64,000 nt of DNA from assembly GCA_035293765.1 (NCBI GenBank), contig DATGMF010000059.1, positions 1 to 64,000 of the forward strand, read 5' to 3'. This DNA is from DASRHT01 sp035293765. GTDB taxonomy: Bacteria > Chloroflexota > Ktedonobacteria > Ktedonobacterales > Ktedonobacteraceae. Numbering within the stretch: position 1 is the stretch's first letter; each line of letters starts with the position of its first letter. A program made the translations under genes and the position numbers. Below, in pieces: positions 17,294 through 25,496 of this stretch. The notes beneath the pieces are model-generated. The model did not search any database. It saw only the letters and a list, made by a program, of their open reading frames with translations, and had not been told where the DNA came from.

Positions 17294-18208
17294 TTATCTG
17301 CTAGCAGTGGCACCTCCAGATCCAACGACTGCATTGGCGATCCGCCCGACGCGCTCGATTTCGATCTCTACCAGATCGCCTTCGTGCATAAATATGGGAG
17401 GATGCTGGATAAAACCTACGCCAGAAGGCGTACCCGTGGCAATAATGTCGCCCGGCACCAGGGTCATGATCGAACTGATAAATTCGATAGCCTTTGCCAC
17501 GGAAAAGATCATCTTCGCGGTATTGCTATGCTGCCGCTCCTGACCATTCAGGCGGGTTATCACTTCCAGAGTTTGCGGATCGGGAATCTCTGCTGCGGGT
17601 ACGATGCCCGGCCCCATCGGCGCAAACGTGTCCAGCGCCTTGCCAGCGGTCCACTGCGGGGTGCGCATCTGTAAATCCCTGGCGGTCACGTCGTTCATGA
17701 TCGTGTAGCCCGCGACATGGCTGAGGGCATCCTTCTCTGCAACGTCCTTACAGGTTCTACCGATTACTACCGCAAGTTCGGCCTCATAGTCAATAGCAGT
17801 ACTATTACGAGGTAAAACGATTGAACTGTAAGGGCCGGTTAAAGAGTTGCGAAATTTAGCAAAAAGTACTGGAACTTCGGGGATAGCCATCTTTGCCTCG
17901 GCGGCATGATCGGCATAGTTGAGCCCCAGACAGACAATTTTATCGGGGTCGGGTACCGGCGGCCCCAGTTCAATCGAGTCAAGCGGCACCAATTCCTGCT
18001 TGCCAGCGCTAAATATCTGTCTGGCATTAGCAAAGACGGTTTCCAGGGCCGCCGGACCTGCCTCAAGCAGTTCGCGGACGGTGGGCAGCTTTTCGCTATG
18101 CCGTCCCGCGCTGGCATACACGGCGCTTCCAGCAATGACGAGTCCTTGCTCCTCAATGCCAGCTCTCCACGCCTCTCCAGGCTGTGGACGGTAACTTACT
18201 AAGCGCAT
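17294..18208 (-). CDS. fumarylacetoacetate hydrolase family enzyme
   Basis: A 304-residue FAH-superfamily protein. The C-terminal catalytic domain carries CLGLNYADHAAE, FAKFRNSLTGP, then the metal ligands of DYEAELAVVIG (E-x-E-type), the NDVTARDLQ block and GDIIATGTPSGVG. The N-terminal 75 residues are the usual small cap domain. Members hydrolyse or decarboxylate beta-diketo acids (fumarylpyruvate, oxaloacetate, 2-hydroxyhepta-diene-dioates) with Mg or Mn. It is the third gene of the run that begins with the 360-residue protein and the UGSC selenoprotein, only 20 bases downstream of the latter, so it likely acts on a compound of the same pathway. Confidence 0.9.
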   Translation of the reverse strand: MRLVSYRPQPGEAWRAGIEEQGLVIAGSAVYASAGRHSEKLPTVRELLEAGPAALETVFANARQIFSAGKQELVPLDSIELGPPVPDPDKIVCLGLNYADHAAEAKMAIPEVPVLFAKFRNSLTGPYSSIVLPRNSTAIDYEAELAVVIGRTCKDVAEKDALSHVAGYTIMNDVTARDLQMRTPQWTAGKALDTFAPMGPGIVPAAEIPDPQTLEVITRLNGQERQHSNTAKMIFSVAKAIEFISSIMTLVPGDIIATGTPSGVGFIQHPPIFMHEGDLVEIEIERVGRIANAVVGSGGATASR

Positions 18209-18228
18209 AGGCGCTCCTCCTCTCAGTT

Positions 18229-18774
18229 TTACGGTTTCTGCGGTTCTCCCGCCAATTCAAGAATGGCTAATACCTGTGGCAAAGCAACCCTGGCGCGCTC
18301 GTCCAGCTCCTGCTCGGTAACGCGCCCGATGGGATGCAGGATTTGCGCAAATGGATAGCCGGCCATGCCAAAGGTCTGCGCCGTCATACGAGCTGAACTG
18401 GCAAATTGCTCGGTGCAGATCACCGCCGCCGCTTTGCCGCGCCGCTCGATCATTAATCCATCGTGTATACTACACGAGCTGCACGACCCTCAATCACCAA
18501 TACCGACTAGCGCGGCATCACACTCGGCTGCCATCTGATCAAGCAGAGCCGCAGGAGCGGGCCGATACGCCCCGGACTTGCGATAGTATCTGACCTGGAC
18601 CTCGGGATACCGCTCGGCCAGTAGCACAGCCACTTTTTTGAGCAGCTCGCCAGAATTGGGCTTGCTGTTATCTAATAACCCCAGCATACGAATCTGCGAC
18701 GGGCGAGCAGCCTGCTTCGTTTGTGGAGCCTCAACTTCTAATGTCGGGTCCAGAACGATGAGTTTTTCTGACAT
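18229..18774 (-). CDS. UGSC-family selenoprotein, TGA read as selenocysteine
   Basis: A 181-residue protein interrupted by one in-frame TGA at 18492-18490 (codon 95). The frame is open on both sides and the sequence across it reads ALVGIGD-U-GSCSSCSIHDG, which matches the UGSC family, where the TGA encodes Sec in a U-x-x-C redox motif. A stem-loop with the features of a bacterial SECIS begins 12 nt after the TGA. Downstream sequence (LMIERRGKAAAVICTEQF) continues the domain, so this is one gene, not two. ATG follows AAAGGAG. The family's reaction is not established to my knowledge; a redox or reductive role is inferred from the U-x-x-C motif. selA, selB, selC and selD are not in the window. 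Confidence 0.88.
18461..18477 (-). promoter_or_regulatory. bacterial SECIS-like stem-loop
   Basis: On the minus strand TCGTGTA-GTA-TACACGA: a perfect 7-bp stem with a GTA loop whose first base is G, 12 nt after the TGA and with the loop 19 nt after it. Bacterial SECIS elements have a small loop with G in its first two positions at 16-37 nt from the UGA, so the fit is good. Confidence 0.78.
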
Positions 18775-18825
18775 CTCGTTCGCTCCTTTTGCCTTTACAC
18801 CTGGAATCTTACTATGTTCTCGCGG

Positions 18826-19908
18826 TTAAGCGCAATCAATACAAACGCCAATAGCGCGCGTGACTGGATGTGAGTCACCCGCCGCCCAGGGCGGGACGAT
18901 GGCGGAGAAGCCGCCCGCTTTACCGCCGGCGGTGACAATGAGCAGTTCTTCGGGCGTATAGAGATAACGATAGATTGCAGCAGCGTCTTCAGCGGAGATC
19001 GCGCTATCGGGCAGGCCATTGAGGCGCTTGAATTCGGCGAGCGAACGCGTGGCGCGCTCGTAAATGGCCTGGCGAATCTGCCCCTTTGTCCAACCCTCCT
19101 TTTTGAAGATCGTCACATGTTCGGGACCGAGCACCAGCGCCCAGCCGCCGCCGCGATAGAGCGTGCTCATCATGGTGTTGACAATCGCACCAACGATGCG
19201 CTCGCCCGTGCCGCCTATCTGGCAATTGACATAATGCGGAGCCTCGCCGGCGAAAACGGTGACGGAGCTGACGCCCTCCGGCATACCGCGTTCGGCGCTT
19301 AGCGATTCCCAGGGGTTGCCCTCTTCGTCCTCCGCGATACAATAGCTATACTTGCCAGGATGCCCCAGGCAGGCTTTGTCGAGCACGTCGGGGACGGCGC
19401 CGCCGACATTGATTAACGTCAGGCGAATGGCGCGTCCAATTGTGGCGTTCGCTCGCACACCAGGACCGAAGCAGTTGACGCCGCTATTAATGTTGAGCTG
19501 CTGGGCCACGGGTCCGCTGACGATCAGCAAGGGAGCGGTGCCCCCGGTGGTGGCCGTAATGCCGTGCAGGTTAAACTGATCCTGGCACATGGCTTCAATG
19601 GCGGCAGTAATCACCGGCATGTAGTTCGGCAGGCAGCCAGCCATCACGGCATTGATGGCAACCTTCTCGGCGGTGATGATCCGGTTGCGCGGCGGGATCG
19701 TGCCCAGGATGTCGGCGGGAAAGTGACCGGAATACTCTAAAAATTCGTTGACACGTTCAGGCGTGGGCGGTATGACGGGCAGCCCATCGGTCCAGCCCTG
19801 ACGATAGAAAAACTCTACTGCGTCGGCAGGGTCAAGTTCAAAGCGCCGCGAGGTCAAAGCCCGCTCAGCTTCGCCCTGCTCCTGAGTAGAGGCTCGCACA
19901 GTATCCAT
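18826..19908 (-). CDS. conserved protein heading the selenoprotein operon
   Basis: A 360-residue soluble protein. I do not recognise a characterised family. Visible features: an N-terminal stretch with FFYRQGWTDGLPVIPPTPERV; a central region rich in small residues with GCLPNYMPVITAAIEAM and INSGVNCFGPGVRANATIGRA; and a C-terminal end GVCIDCA with a CxxC pair just before the stop. The two C-terminal cysteines and three inner ones could exchange electrons with the U-x-x-C protein encoded 51 bases downstream. The tight placement ahead of the selenoprotein and FAH genes suggests one operon. An enzyme with a metal or thiol centre is a guess only. Confidence 0.72.
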   Translation of the reverse strand: MDTVRASTQEQGEAERALTSRRFELDPADAVEFFYRQGWTDGLPVIPPTPERVNEFLEYSGHFPADILGTIPPRNRIITAEKVAINAVMAGCLPNYMPVITAAIEAMCQDQFNLHGITATTGGTAPLLIVSGPVAQQLNINSGVNCFGPGVRANATIGRAIRLTLINVGGAVPDVLDKACLGHPGKYSYCIAEDEEGNPWESLSAERGMPEGVSSVTVFAGEAPHYVNCQIGGTGERIVGAIVNTMMSTLYRGGGWALVLGPEHVTIFKKEGWTKGQIRQAIYERATRSLAEFKRLNGLPDSAISAEDAAAIYRYLYTPEELLIVTAGGKAGGFSAIVPPWAAGDSHPVTRAIGVCIDCA

Positions 19909-20355
19909 CAGATACTCCTTAATCTCTGTCTACGACAGTATGACAGCCGGGTCCCTCTATAATAATACATTTTTGCCACATATTGCACCCCAGGTAGAGG
20001 TTTCCATTTTTCGCCATCCATCAGATCAATACATGACCTGTCACAGATATTGCGTAAACTCTGCTTCTTGAGGTACAATAAAAACGCGAAAATACACCTT
20101 TATTCTTCATAAATCGTGGCTCTTGCCTCTGCCTGACAACCAGAGGCAAGGCACGCATATTGTTTTTCACATCGCGCTCAAAAATATAACGCGCCCGCCG
20201 CTTTTTTTGAGCAGGGATAGTATGTCGAAAAACGTCCCTCATCTGATAACATCTTAACGATAAAGAGGACTGGCCTGCAATTATTCGCCGCCTGTTCTCT
20301 GCATGTACAAAACCATCTCATCGTTCTTCGTTAGAGATTTAGGAGAAGGAACTCC
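19909..20355. other. divergent intergenic region with a hairpin
   Basis: About 450 bases between the divergent selenoprotein operon and the GNAT gene. CTTGCCTCTG (20122-20131) pairs with CAGAGGCAAG (20141-20150) and a TTTTT lies 14 bases later. TTGCGT, 18 bases, TACAAT at 20050-20079 is a weak rightward promoter candidate. TTATTATAG on the minus strand near 19960 may belong to the leftward operon. No gene supported. Confidence 0.4.
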
Positions 20356-21351
20356 ATGTATACACATTTGCCCGCAAACTATATGGTGCGTCCTCCGATG
20401 GAGGAAGATGTTCAGCCAATCATCGATTTGATCTATGCTTATGAAATAAGCGAGAACGGTTCCGCTGATCGCTACACCCCGGCTGAAATTCGCGGCGATT
20501 GGGAGCATCTCGATCCCAGGGCCGACGCCTGGTGCATTTTCTCCCCAGAGGGTTCGCTGGCAGCTTATGGCCTGTTGTGGTGCCATGACGCCGCCAGCTA
20601 TGGCCGCCTTACGGGCGATGGCTACGTACATCCAGCCTACGCCGGTCGTGGTCTCGGTTCAACGCTGCTCGATCTAATGGAGGCGCGCGCCGCCGAGATC
20701 GAGCCGACACTGCCCGAGGATACGCGCCTGGTGCTGGTGAATTCTATCATCGCCAACAGTGCGGCCTCACGCGCACTCTTCGAAGGGCGCGGCTACAGCC
20801 TGACCCGCGTTTACTTCAATATGGAGATCGCGTTCGCAGAAGAGCCGACTGCCCCGGTCTGGCCCACGGGTATCGAGATACGAGCCTGCGACGGCAGTAG
20901 TGACGATATCCGGCGAGCTTACGAGGTCGTCGAGGAGGCATTTCAGGACCACTTCATGCACATGCCACGTACTTTCGAGGAGTGGCGAGAATTCATGGTA
21001 CACGAGGACTTCGATCCTTCGCTCTGGTTCCTGGCAATGGATAGGGACACAACAGTCGGTGCAATCCTCTGCCAGGTACGCGACCAGGAAGCCGGCCTCG
21101 GAGTAATTCCACGCCTGGCGGTGCTTCCCTCCTGGCGTAAACATGGCCTGGGAACCGCGCTGCTACACCACGCCTTTGGCGCCTTCTACATGCGTGGCTT
21201 CAAACGCGTCGTTCTGGGCGTTGATAGCCAGAACCTGACAGGTGCGCAACGCCTCTATGAACAGGTTGGTATGCGTGTGGCTATGCGTATCGGACGCTAT
21301 GAGAAGGAACTGCGTCCGGGACGAGAGCTTCACCCGGGGCGGCTCGGTTAG
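20356..21351 (+). CDS. tandem GNAT acetyltransferase
   Basis: A 331-residue protein with two GNAT domains. The first (residues 8-160) has the CoA loop VHPAYAGRGLGSTLLDLM; the second (about 175-325) has LAVLPSWRKHGLGTALL, followed by LGVDSQNLTGAQRLYEQVGM, the usual closing segment. Both loops keep the R/K-x-x-G-x-G/A pattern, so either could be active. The arrangement is that of mycothiol synthase and of several antibiotic or amine acetyltransferases; the substrate is unknown. GGAGAAGGA stands seven bases before the ATG. Confidence 0.88.
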   Translation: MYTHLPANYMVRPPMEEDVQPIIDLIYAYEISENGSADRYTPAEIRGDWEHLDPRADAWCIFSPEGSLAAYGLLWCHDAASYGRLTGDGYVHPAYAGRGLGSTLLDLMEARAAEIEPTLPEDTRLVLVNSIIANSAASRALFEGRGYSLTRVYFNMEIAFAEEPTAPVWPTGIEIRACDGSSDDIRRAYEVVEEAFQDHFMHMPRTFEEWREFMVHEDFDPSLWFLAMDRDTTVGAILCQVRDQEAGLGVIPRLAVLPSWRKHGLGTALLHHAFGAFYMRGFKRVVLGVDSQNLTGAQRLYEQVGMRVAMRIGRYEKELRPGRELHPGRLG

Positions 21352-21374
21352 TATAGAGAGCACAGGCAAGAATG

Positions 21375-21397
21375 GCCGGGGAAAAGTGTTCCCCGGC
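21375..21397 (+). terminator. hairpin after the tandem GNAT gene
   Basis: GCCGGGGAA pairs with TTCCCCGGC around AAGTG, 23 bases after the stop. No T-run follows, only ACTTCCTGT. Confidence 0.6.
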
Positions 21398-21448
21398 ACT
21401 TCCTGTGTCTAAGCAGGCCACAGGTCACCCTGATTATAATCTCACCTC

Positions 21449-22201
21449 TTATTCCCCCACACACTCTCCGCCTAAAAACGCCAGCACAGCCGCATTGAAC
21501 TCGCGATACTGATCATACATACCAATATGTCCGGCTCTGGTAAGCTTGAGCAGGCGAGCGTTGGGGAGTTCCTGACGTATAACATGCCCGAATTTGGGAG
21601 GGACCAGGAAATCCCTATCGCCCCAGACGATCAGCGTGCGCACAGCAATTTTGCTCATAATCTCGTGGGCCTGCGCCAGCACGATGTCCTGAAGGGCTTG
21701 CAGGAGCGTGACGGGGCCTGCGCGCAGGGCATCGTGCAGAAGAATGGGAAGAAAGCTGGGTTTGAGATTGACGAGGGAGTTGATGAGTGGAATGAAATAG
21801 CCGTAGACGCTGCGAGCCTGTGGAATGGCGGCGGGCGAGACCAGCACCATGCTCTCCACCAGTTCAGGGCGACGAGCGGCGAGCAGCATACAGATATAGC
21901 CGCCCATCGAGTGGCCGATGAAATGAGCACGTCGCAAACCGACCGCCTCCATCCAATCAATCAGCCAGGTTAACGCCTTTTCAATCGTAAAGCGCCCGCG
22001 CAGACGACGCATCAGCCCGAACCCTGGCAGATCAAGCACGTAGACCTGATAATGCTGAGCCAGCGCCGGCACATTGCGCACCCACCAGCGCATCGAACCG
22101 GAAAGTCCATGCACCAGCACAACTGGCTCCCCCTCACCCACAACCTGATAATAGGCTGGCACATCATCGACCAGCACATGATGAGTGGATAATTTGCGCA
22201 T
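21449..22201 (-). CDS. alpha/beta hydrolase
   Basis: A 250-residue alpha/beta-hydrolase. The oxyanion segment is VHGLSGSMRWW, the nucleophile elbow GHSMGGY (Ser near residue 97), the acid VWGDRDFLVPP and the His RAGHIGM, so the catalytic triad is complete. The short sequence between strand 6 and the His means a compact cap. Family members include esterases, lipases and C-C bond hydrolases; the substrate cannot be read. It is followed downstream by nothing on the strand, and the epimerase gene lies 69 bases upstream, so the two may be cotranscribed. Confidence 0.88.
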   Translation of the reverse strand: MRKLSTHHVLVDDVPAYYQVVGEGEPVVLVHGLSGSMRWWVRNVPALAQHYQVYVLDLPGFGLMRRLRGRFTIEKALTWLIDWMEAVGLRRAHFIGHSMGGYICMLLAARRPELVESMVLVSPAAIPQARSVYGYFIPLINSLVNLKPSFLPILLHDALRAGPVTLLQALQDIVLAQAHEIMSKIAVRTLIVWGDRDFLVPPKFGHVIRQELPNARLLKLTRAGHIGMYDQYREFNAAVLAFLGGECVGE

Positions 22202-22270
22202 CCTTGCCTCTCATTCCCTGATAAAAGCATCCTGCTGGGAATGATCATAGAGAATATCCTTATAAAAGCG

Positions 22271-23329
22271 TCACGCTTTAACTTTTGCATGAGGAGACAT
22301 CTTCAGGATCGATCTCCTCACAATCGGGCGGAACAAGGGCAGGAGCTGCCGCACGGGAGGGGGCAGGGCAGTGGCCTTGATCACATCTTCAATAATATCA
22401 TCAAATGAATGGCGTTGATAACTGAGTAGGGCCTGGCTCTCGGTCGTGTCGAGCCAGTCGGTGCAGTACTGCTCGTGGCTAAAGGCGTCTTCGGGCAACA
22501 TACCAATCCCCATAGCCTCAAGCATGCGACCGAGATAGTCCCGATAGCGGACCTGACAGCGAGAACCGCCGCCGATCAGCCAGATTCGCCCCCAGATAGG
22601 GCTACGCACCCCGTTGGCAACGGCCAATCCGGCGTCGTGCGTATGCAGCATTTCCAGGCGCGTATTCAAGGGGATACGAAACATGATGGGATGAGGATTG
22701 CGCGCGGCAAGCGGGGGAACATCGGCAAAGCGGTAAATGGCCCATTCCAGGCCGGAATTCTTGACCATCTCTTCGCATTCAATCTTGTGCCTGGTATAGT
22801 CATCCGTCGCGTATATCGGGTCTGAGACTTTGCGCGGCGGGGGCTGATCCTGAGTATGACCAAAGACATCCAGGGTTGAAGCAAACAGGATCTTGGGAGG
22901 CGTTGCCTGTCGTTGCGCGACCTCCAGCAGGTGGCGTGTGCCGACCACATTGACCTCGTAAGCCCCTTTGGGATCATCATCAAGATCGGGCGGGATCACA
23001 AACGCCAGGTGAATTATCACCTCCTGCCCCTCGACAGCCGCTGCAATATCTTGCGCCTGACGAATATCGCCCCAGCGCAATTCTACCTTGCCGCCTGCCG
23101 TAGCCCCCCGATTGATCGTGGGAGTGCTAGCTGCACTGTAGCTCCCCGATTTCATCGTGGGAGTGTCGGGCGGAATTTCAAGGACTGCTTTCCCCGCCAC
23201 CTGCCGCGCCTTCTTCTCATTCGCCTTTGTTCGTCGATCAAAGCCGCGCACTGTATGGCCCTGGCGCAGCAATTCTTCAAGCGTGCTAAAACCAATATTG
23301 CCTAAAGCGCCGGTAAGGAGAATTTTCAT
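22271..23329 (-). CDS. NAD-dependent epimerase/dehydratase (extended SDR) with a REP-coded insertion
   Basis: A 352-residue extended SDR. The Rossmann motif is GALGNIG at residues 7-13; the strand IHLAF and the catalytic Y-x-x-x-K in YTRHKIE are present. Between the second strand (GFDRRTK) and the acidic strand VELRWGDI there are about 30 residues, including MKSGSYSAASTPTINRGA, that do not belong to the fold and are encoded by two tandem copies of the family C repeat. The frame is kept, so the enzyme carries the insert as a surface loop. Substrate is probably a nucleotide sugar or a related carbonyl compound. Confidence 0.88.
   Translation of the reverse strand: MKILLTGALGNIGFSTLEELLRQGHTVRGFDRRTKANEKKARQVAGKAVLEIPPDTPTMKSGSYSAASTPTINRGATAGGKVELRWGDIRQAQDIAAAVEGQEVIIHLAFVIPPDLDDDPKGAYEVNVVGTRHLLEVAQRQATPPKILFASTLDVFGHTQDQPPPRKVSDPIYATDDYTRHKIECEEMVKNSGLEWAIYRFADVPPLAARNPHPIMFRIPLNTRLEMLHTHDAGLAVANGVRSPIWGRIWLIGGGSRCQVRYRDYLGRMLEAMGIGMLPEDAFSHEQYCTDWLDTTESQALLSYQRHSFDDIIEDVIKATALPPPVRQLLPLFRPIVRRSILKMSPHAKVKA
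23104..23165. repeat. two family C REP copies inside the epimerase gene
   Basis: CCCCGATTGATCGTGGGAGTG near 23106 (first 20 bases shown by CCCCGATTGATCGTGGGAGT) and GCTCCCCGATTTCATCGTGG near 23141. Both match the intergenic family C copies near 24440 and 40433. Confidence 0.8.
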
Positions 23330-23367
23330 GCAGCGGTTCCCGTCCCTCGTTTTTGTTTGAGATAAAG

Positions 23368-24405
23368 CTAGCGATCCAGCGGTCGGTCGGACATCGAGAC
23401 CATTCTGGCGAACGACTGCGTGCCAACAATTTTATTAATCTCGACCAGCACGGGATCGAGCGGCGTACCGGTCGGTTGCAGAATCATAGGCCGCCCGGAA
23501 GCGATGGCATAGCGCAGGCTTTCGGCAACCTGACGAGCAGCATTGCGTGTATAGTTGAGCGTATCGACATCACTTTTCAAATACTGGAGGCGGTTGAGCA
23601 GATTATTGAGCGGCAGAGCAATCGACCATAGCACATTGCCTTCGCTCAACGAGACCCGCGCCTGGAAATCGCCGTTGGCTATGCGCGTATAGGTATCCGC
23701 GATCTTGTAAAACCCCTCCTCCAACTGCTCTCTTTCCACGGAGTGCCCGCGCTGGTAGTCGGCGATCTCTTTCTGCAACGCGATAATCTCTTCCGCGCGA
23801 TCTGCCCGGCGAATCGTGAGAATCCAGTTGCGCATAATCGCATAGATGATGACAGCAACGATCACCTGGATCGTGATAGGCAGCATCAGCGTAATTGTGA
23901 AAAGCCCCCGCTTTAACATCTGCTCGTAAGCATCGGTATGCGGCAGGAAAACGGAGATCAGCACAATCTCGACGCAGCTTCCGGCCCCCACAATCAACGA
24001 CGCCAGGGGAGGCATTAGCGCCCCGGCCAGAATGATGGCAATGGAAAAGAGACCAAAAAGAGGCAACAGGGTGGGATCGAGGGGATTCGTCACCAGAGGA
24101 CCGGTCACGCCGAGGATGACGTAGAGTACGACGCAGGTCGCGGCGAGAATATGATGGCCCCAGCGCCCCAGCATGAGCGAGCCAATCAGCATGCAGAGCA
24201 GGGCCACGGCCAGCGGAGGCGACGAGGGGCTGTGCGGGGAATCAAAAAACATGATCGGGCCTAGCGGGAGAAACGTCACAAGCAGCAGCAGGGTAAACGC
24301 GCTTGTCAGACGCGCGTAACGGGTCCGCTCCCTCTCCATCGGCGTTGTATCTGGCCCACGGTTCGGCAGCGAAACGCCGTACCACCAGTTAAGAAAAGTT
24401 CCCAT
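23368..24405 (-). CDS. membrane protein with six helices and a HAMP-like cytoplasmic part
   Basis: About 345 residues. Six hydrophobic helices fill residues 30-200, followed by NWILTIRRADRAEEIIALQKEIADYQ, a coiled coil, and a segment (FYKIADTYTRIANGDFQARVSLSEG) that looks like a HAMP linker (gDFqaRv being its usual centre). No kinase, cyclase or receptor output follows; the C-terminal 80 residues are helical. The start is ATG at 24405, since GAGGAGCAG precedes it; upstream codons come from a family C repeat. It follows the 169-residue winged-helix-like gene on the same strand and may form a signalling pair with it. Confidence 0.7.
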   Translation of the reverse strand: MGTFLNWWYGVSLPNRGPDTTPMERERTRYARLTSAFTLLLLVTFLPLGPIMFFDSPHSPSSPPLAVALLCMLIGSLMLGRWGHHILAATCVVLYVILGVTGPLVTNPLDPTLLPLFGLFSIAIILAGALMPPLASLIVGAGSCVEIVLISVFLPHTDAYEQMLKRGLFTITLMLPITIQVIVAVIIYAIMRNWILTIRRADRAEEIIALQKEIADYQRGHSVEREQLEEGFYKIADTYTRIANGDFQARVSLSEGNVLWSIALPLNNLLNRLQYLKSDVDTLNYTRNAARQVAESLRYAIASGRPMILQPTGTPLDPVLVEINKIVGTQSFARMVSMSDRPLDR

Positions 24406-24439
24406 TTTTCTGCTCCTCTTTGCCGAGCGACTGAGCTGT

Positions 24440-24466
24440 GCTGTAGCTCCCCGATTCATCGTGGGA
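24440..24466. repeat. REP-like element, family C
   Basis: Reference copy of family C: GCTGTAGCTCCCCGATTCAT followed by CGTGGGAG. Internal pairing CTCCC / GGGAG around CGATTCATCG forms a stem. Lies between two cotranscribed genes. Confidence 0.8.
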
Positions 24467-24509
24467 GTATCGCTCGGAATTTCCAGGGTCTCCTTTTAGC
24501 GGAGCCTGA

Positions 24510-25019
24510 TCATTCAATGATGCCAATAGAGTAAAGGTAAGCCAATACCTCATCAACAACATTGGGAGGTAAGTTGAGTTGTTCTTTGATCTGCCAGGCA
24601 GTTCTTTGCCCATTCACCATTGTCAAAACGGTGCGTAGAATCAGGCGCTGCCTCATATCCAGGTGTCCTAGCAAAGAGGGATCTAACATTCTCTTTTGTA
24701 CAAGGGGTTTCTGGGGAGGCTGGGAAAGATCGCTACCATCAGGCCGGGGAGGTGGGGAAGGTTGTGACGGCACCGGGGCATCTTGCTCTAACTGCACTTG
24801 CCATTGTTTGGATGCTTCCAGATATGGGTATGCTAGCTGACCTTCGAACTGGGTTCCATCCTGCATACGGATAAAGCACCTGATGACCATGCCATCTTTC
24901 AGAAAAACATAGCCATTGCCCGATTTACCCGAAACCGTCACTACTGTGGTCAGCATACATGATTGTCCGCGAAGATACTCGAGCAGGGTCGGGAGATCAA
25001 GAAAATACGTCTTCCCCAT
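24510..25019 (-). CDS. small protein with C-terminal winged-helix-like domain
   Basis: A 169-residue protein. The N-terminal 80 residues (LPTLLEYLRGQSCMLTTVV, GYVFLKDGMVIRCFI) resemble DUF4388-type effector domains, where a strand-turn-strand follows a short helix. A Pro/Gln/Ser linker then leads to residues 115-169, MRQRLILRTVLTMVNGQRTAWQIKEQL, a helix-turn-helix or winged-helix-like end. Such proteins often report or regulate in two-component networks. The next gene downstream on the strand codes for a membrane HAMP-like protein. The function is not known. Confidence 0.65.
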   Translation of the reverse strand: MGKTYFLDLPTLLEYLRGQSCMLTTVVTVSGKSGNGYVFLKDGMVIRCFIRMQDGTQFEGQLAYPYLEASKQWQVQLEQDAPVPSQPSPPPRPDGSDLSQPPQKPLVQKRMLDPSLLGHLDMRQRLILRTVLTMVNGQRTAWQIKEQLNLPPNVVDEVLAYLYSIGIIE

Positions 25020-25387
25020 TCCGCGATCCTTACAAATAGAGATGGACTCGCTAGCTTCCGTTTGAACTGGCCCTATCCACGAGCCAGGATGGCTTCAAAG
25101 CATAGCTGCCGGATTTTTGCGTGCAAAATTGATCCTATCATGCAATGATGGAGATCGCAACAAAAATCCATAAAGATAACATAAATATCTATGCTATCCG
25201 TTAATTTCTACTTCTGCGTGGCCTCCCTTCCGGTTATTTTTAGCCTTATCGCGACATAACCCATTTTCTCAGTAGCGATGGAAATGTACAATATACATGT
25301 TCTCACGCAGGAAAACAGATGTTTTTACCCACAGGGGGTTATAAAATGACGCTATTTGTCTCCGCAAAAAAATATGTAACAATCATA

Positions 25388-25451
25388 TTGATGGGGGCGT
25401 GATACCGATAACCATAACTTTGATGGGAACGTGATAGTAGTAACCTATAAT
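25388..25451 (+). promoter_or_regulatory. phosphoketolase promoter with two direct operator repeats
   Basis: TTGATGGGGGCGTGATACCG at 25388 and TTGATGGGAACGTGATAGTA at 25420 are direct repeats 32 bp apart (about three helical turns), each ending in TAACC. A -10 box TATAAT lies at 25446-25451 while the -35 position, inside the second repeat, is poor, which suggests an activator binding the repeats. The 370 bases upstream (25020-25387) show nothing else. Confidence 0.6.
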
Positions 25452-25496
25452 TACCATAAAAATACAAGCAGTGACCCGTCTTGAGGGAGAATTTGC

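Noticed and set aside
18229..18453. separate 74-residue gene starting after the TGA
   Set aside because: Its ATG has no ribosome site and the domain spans the TGA, so one selenoprotein gene explains both halves.
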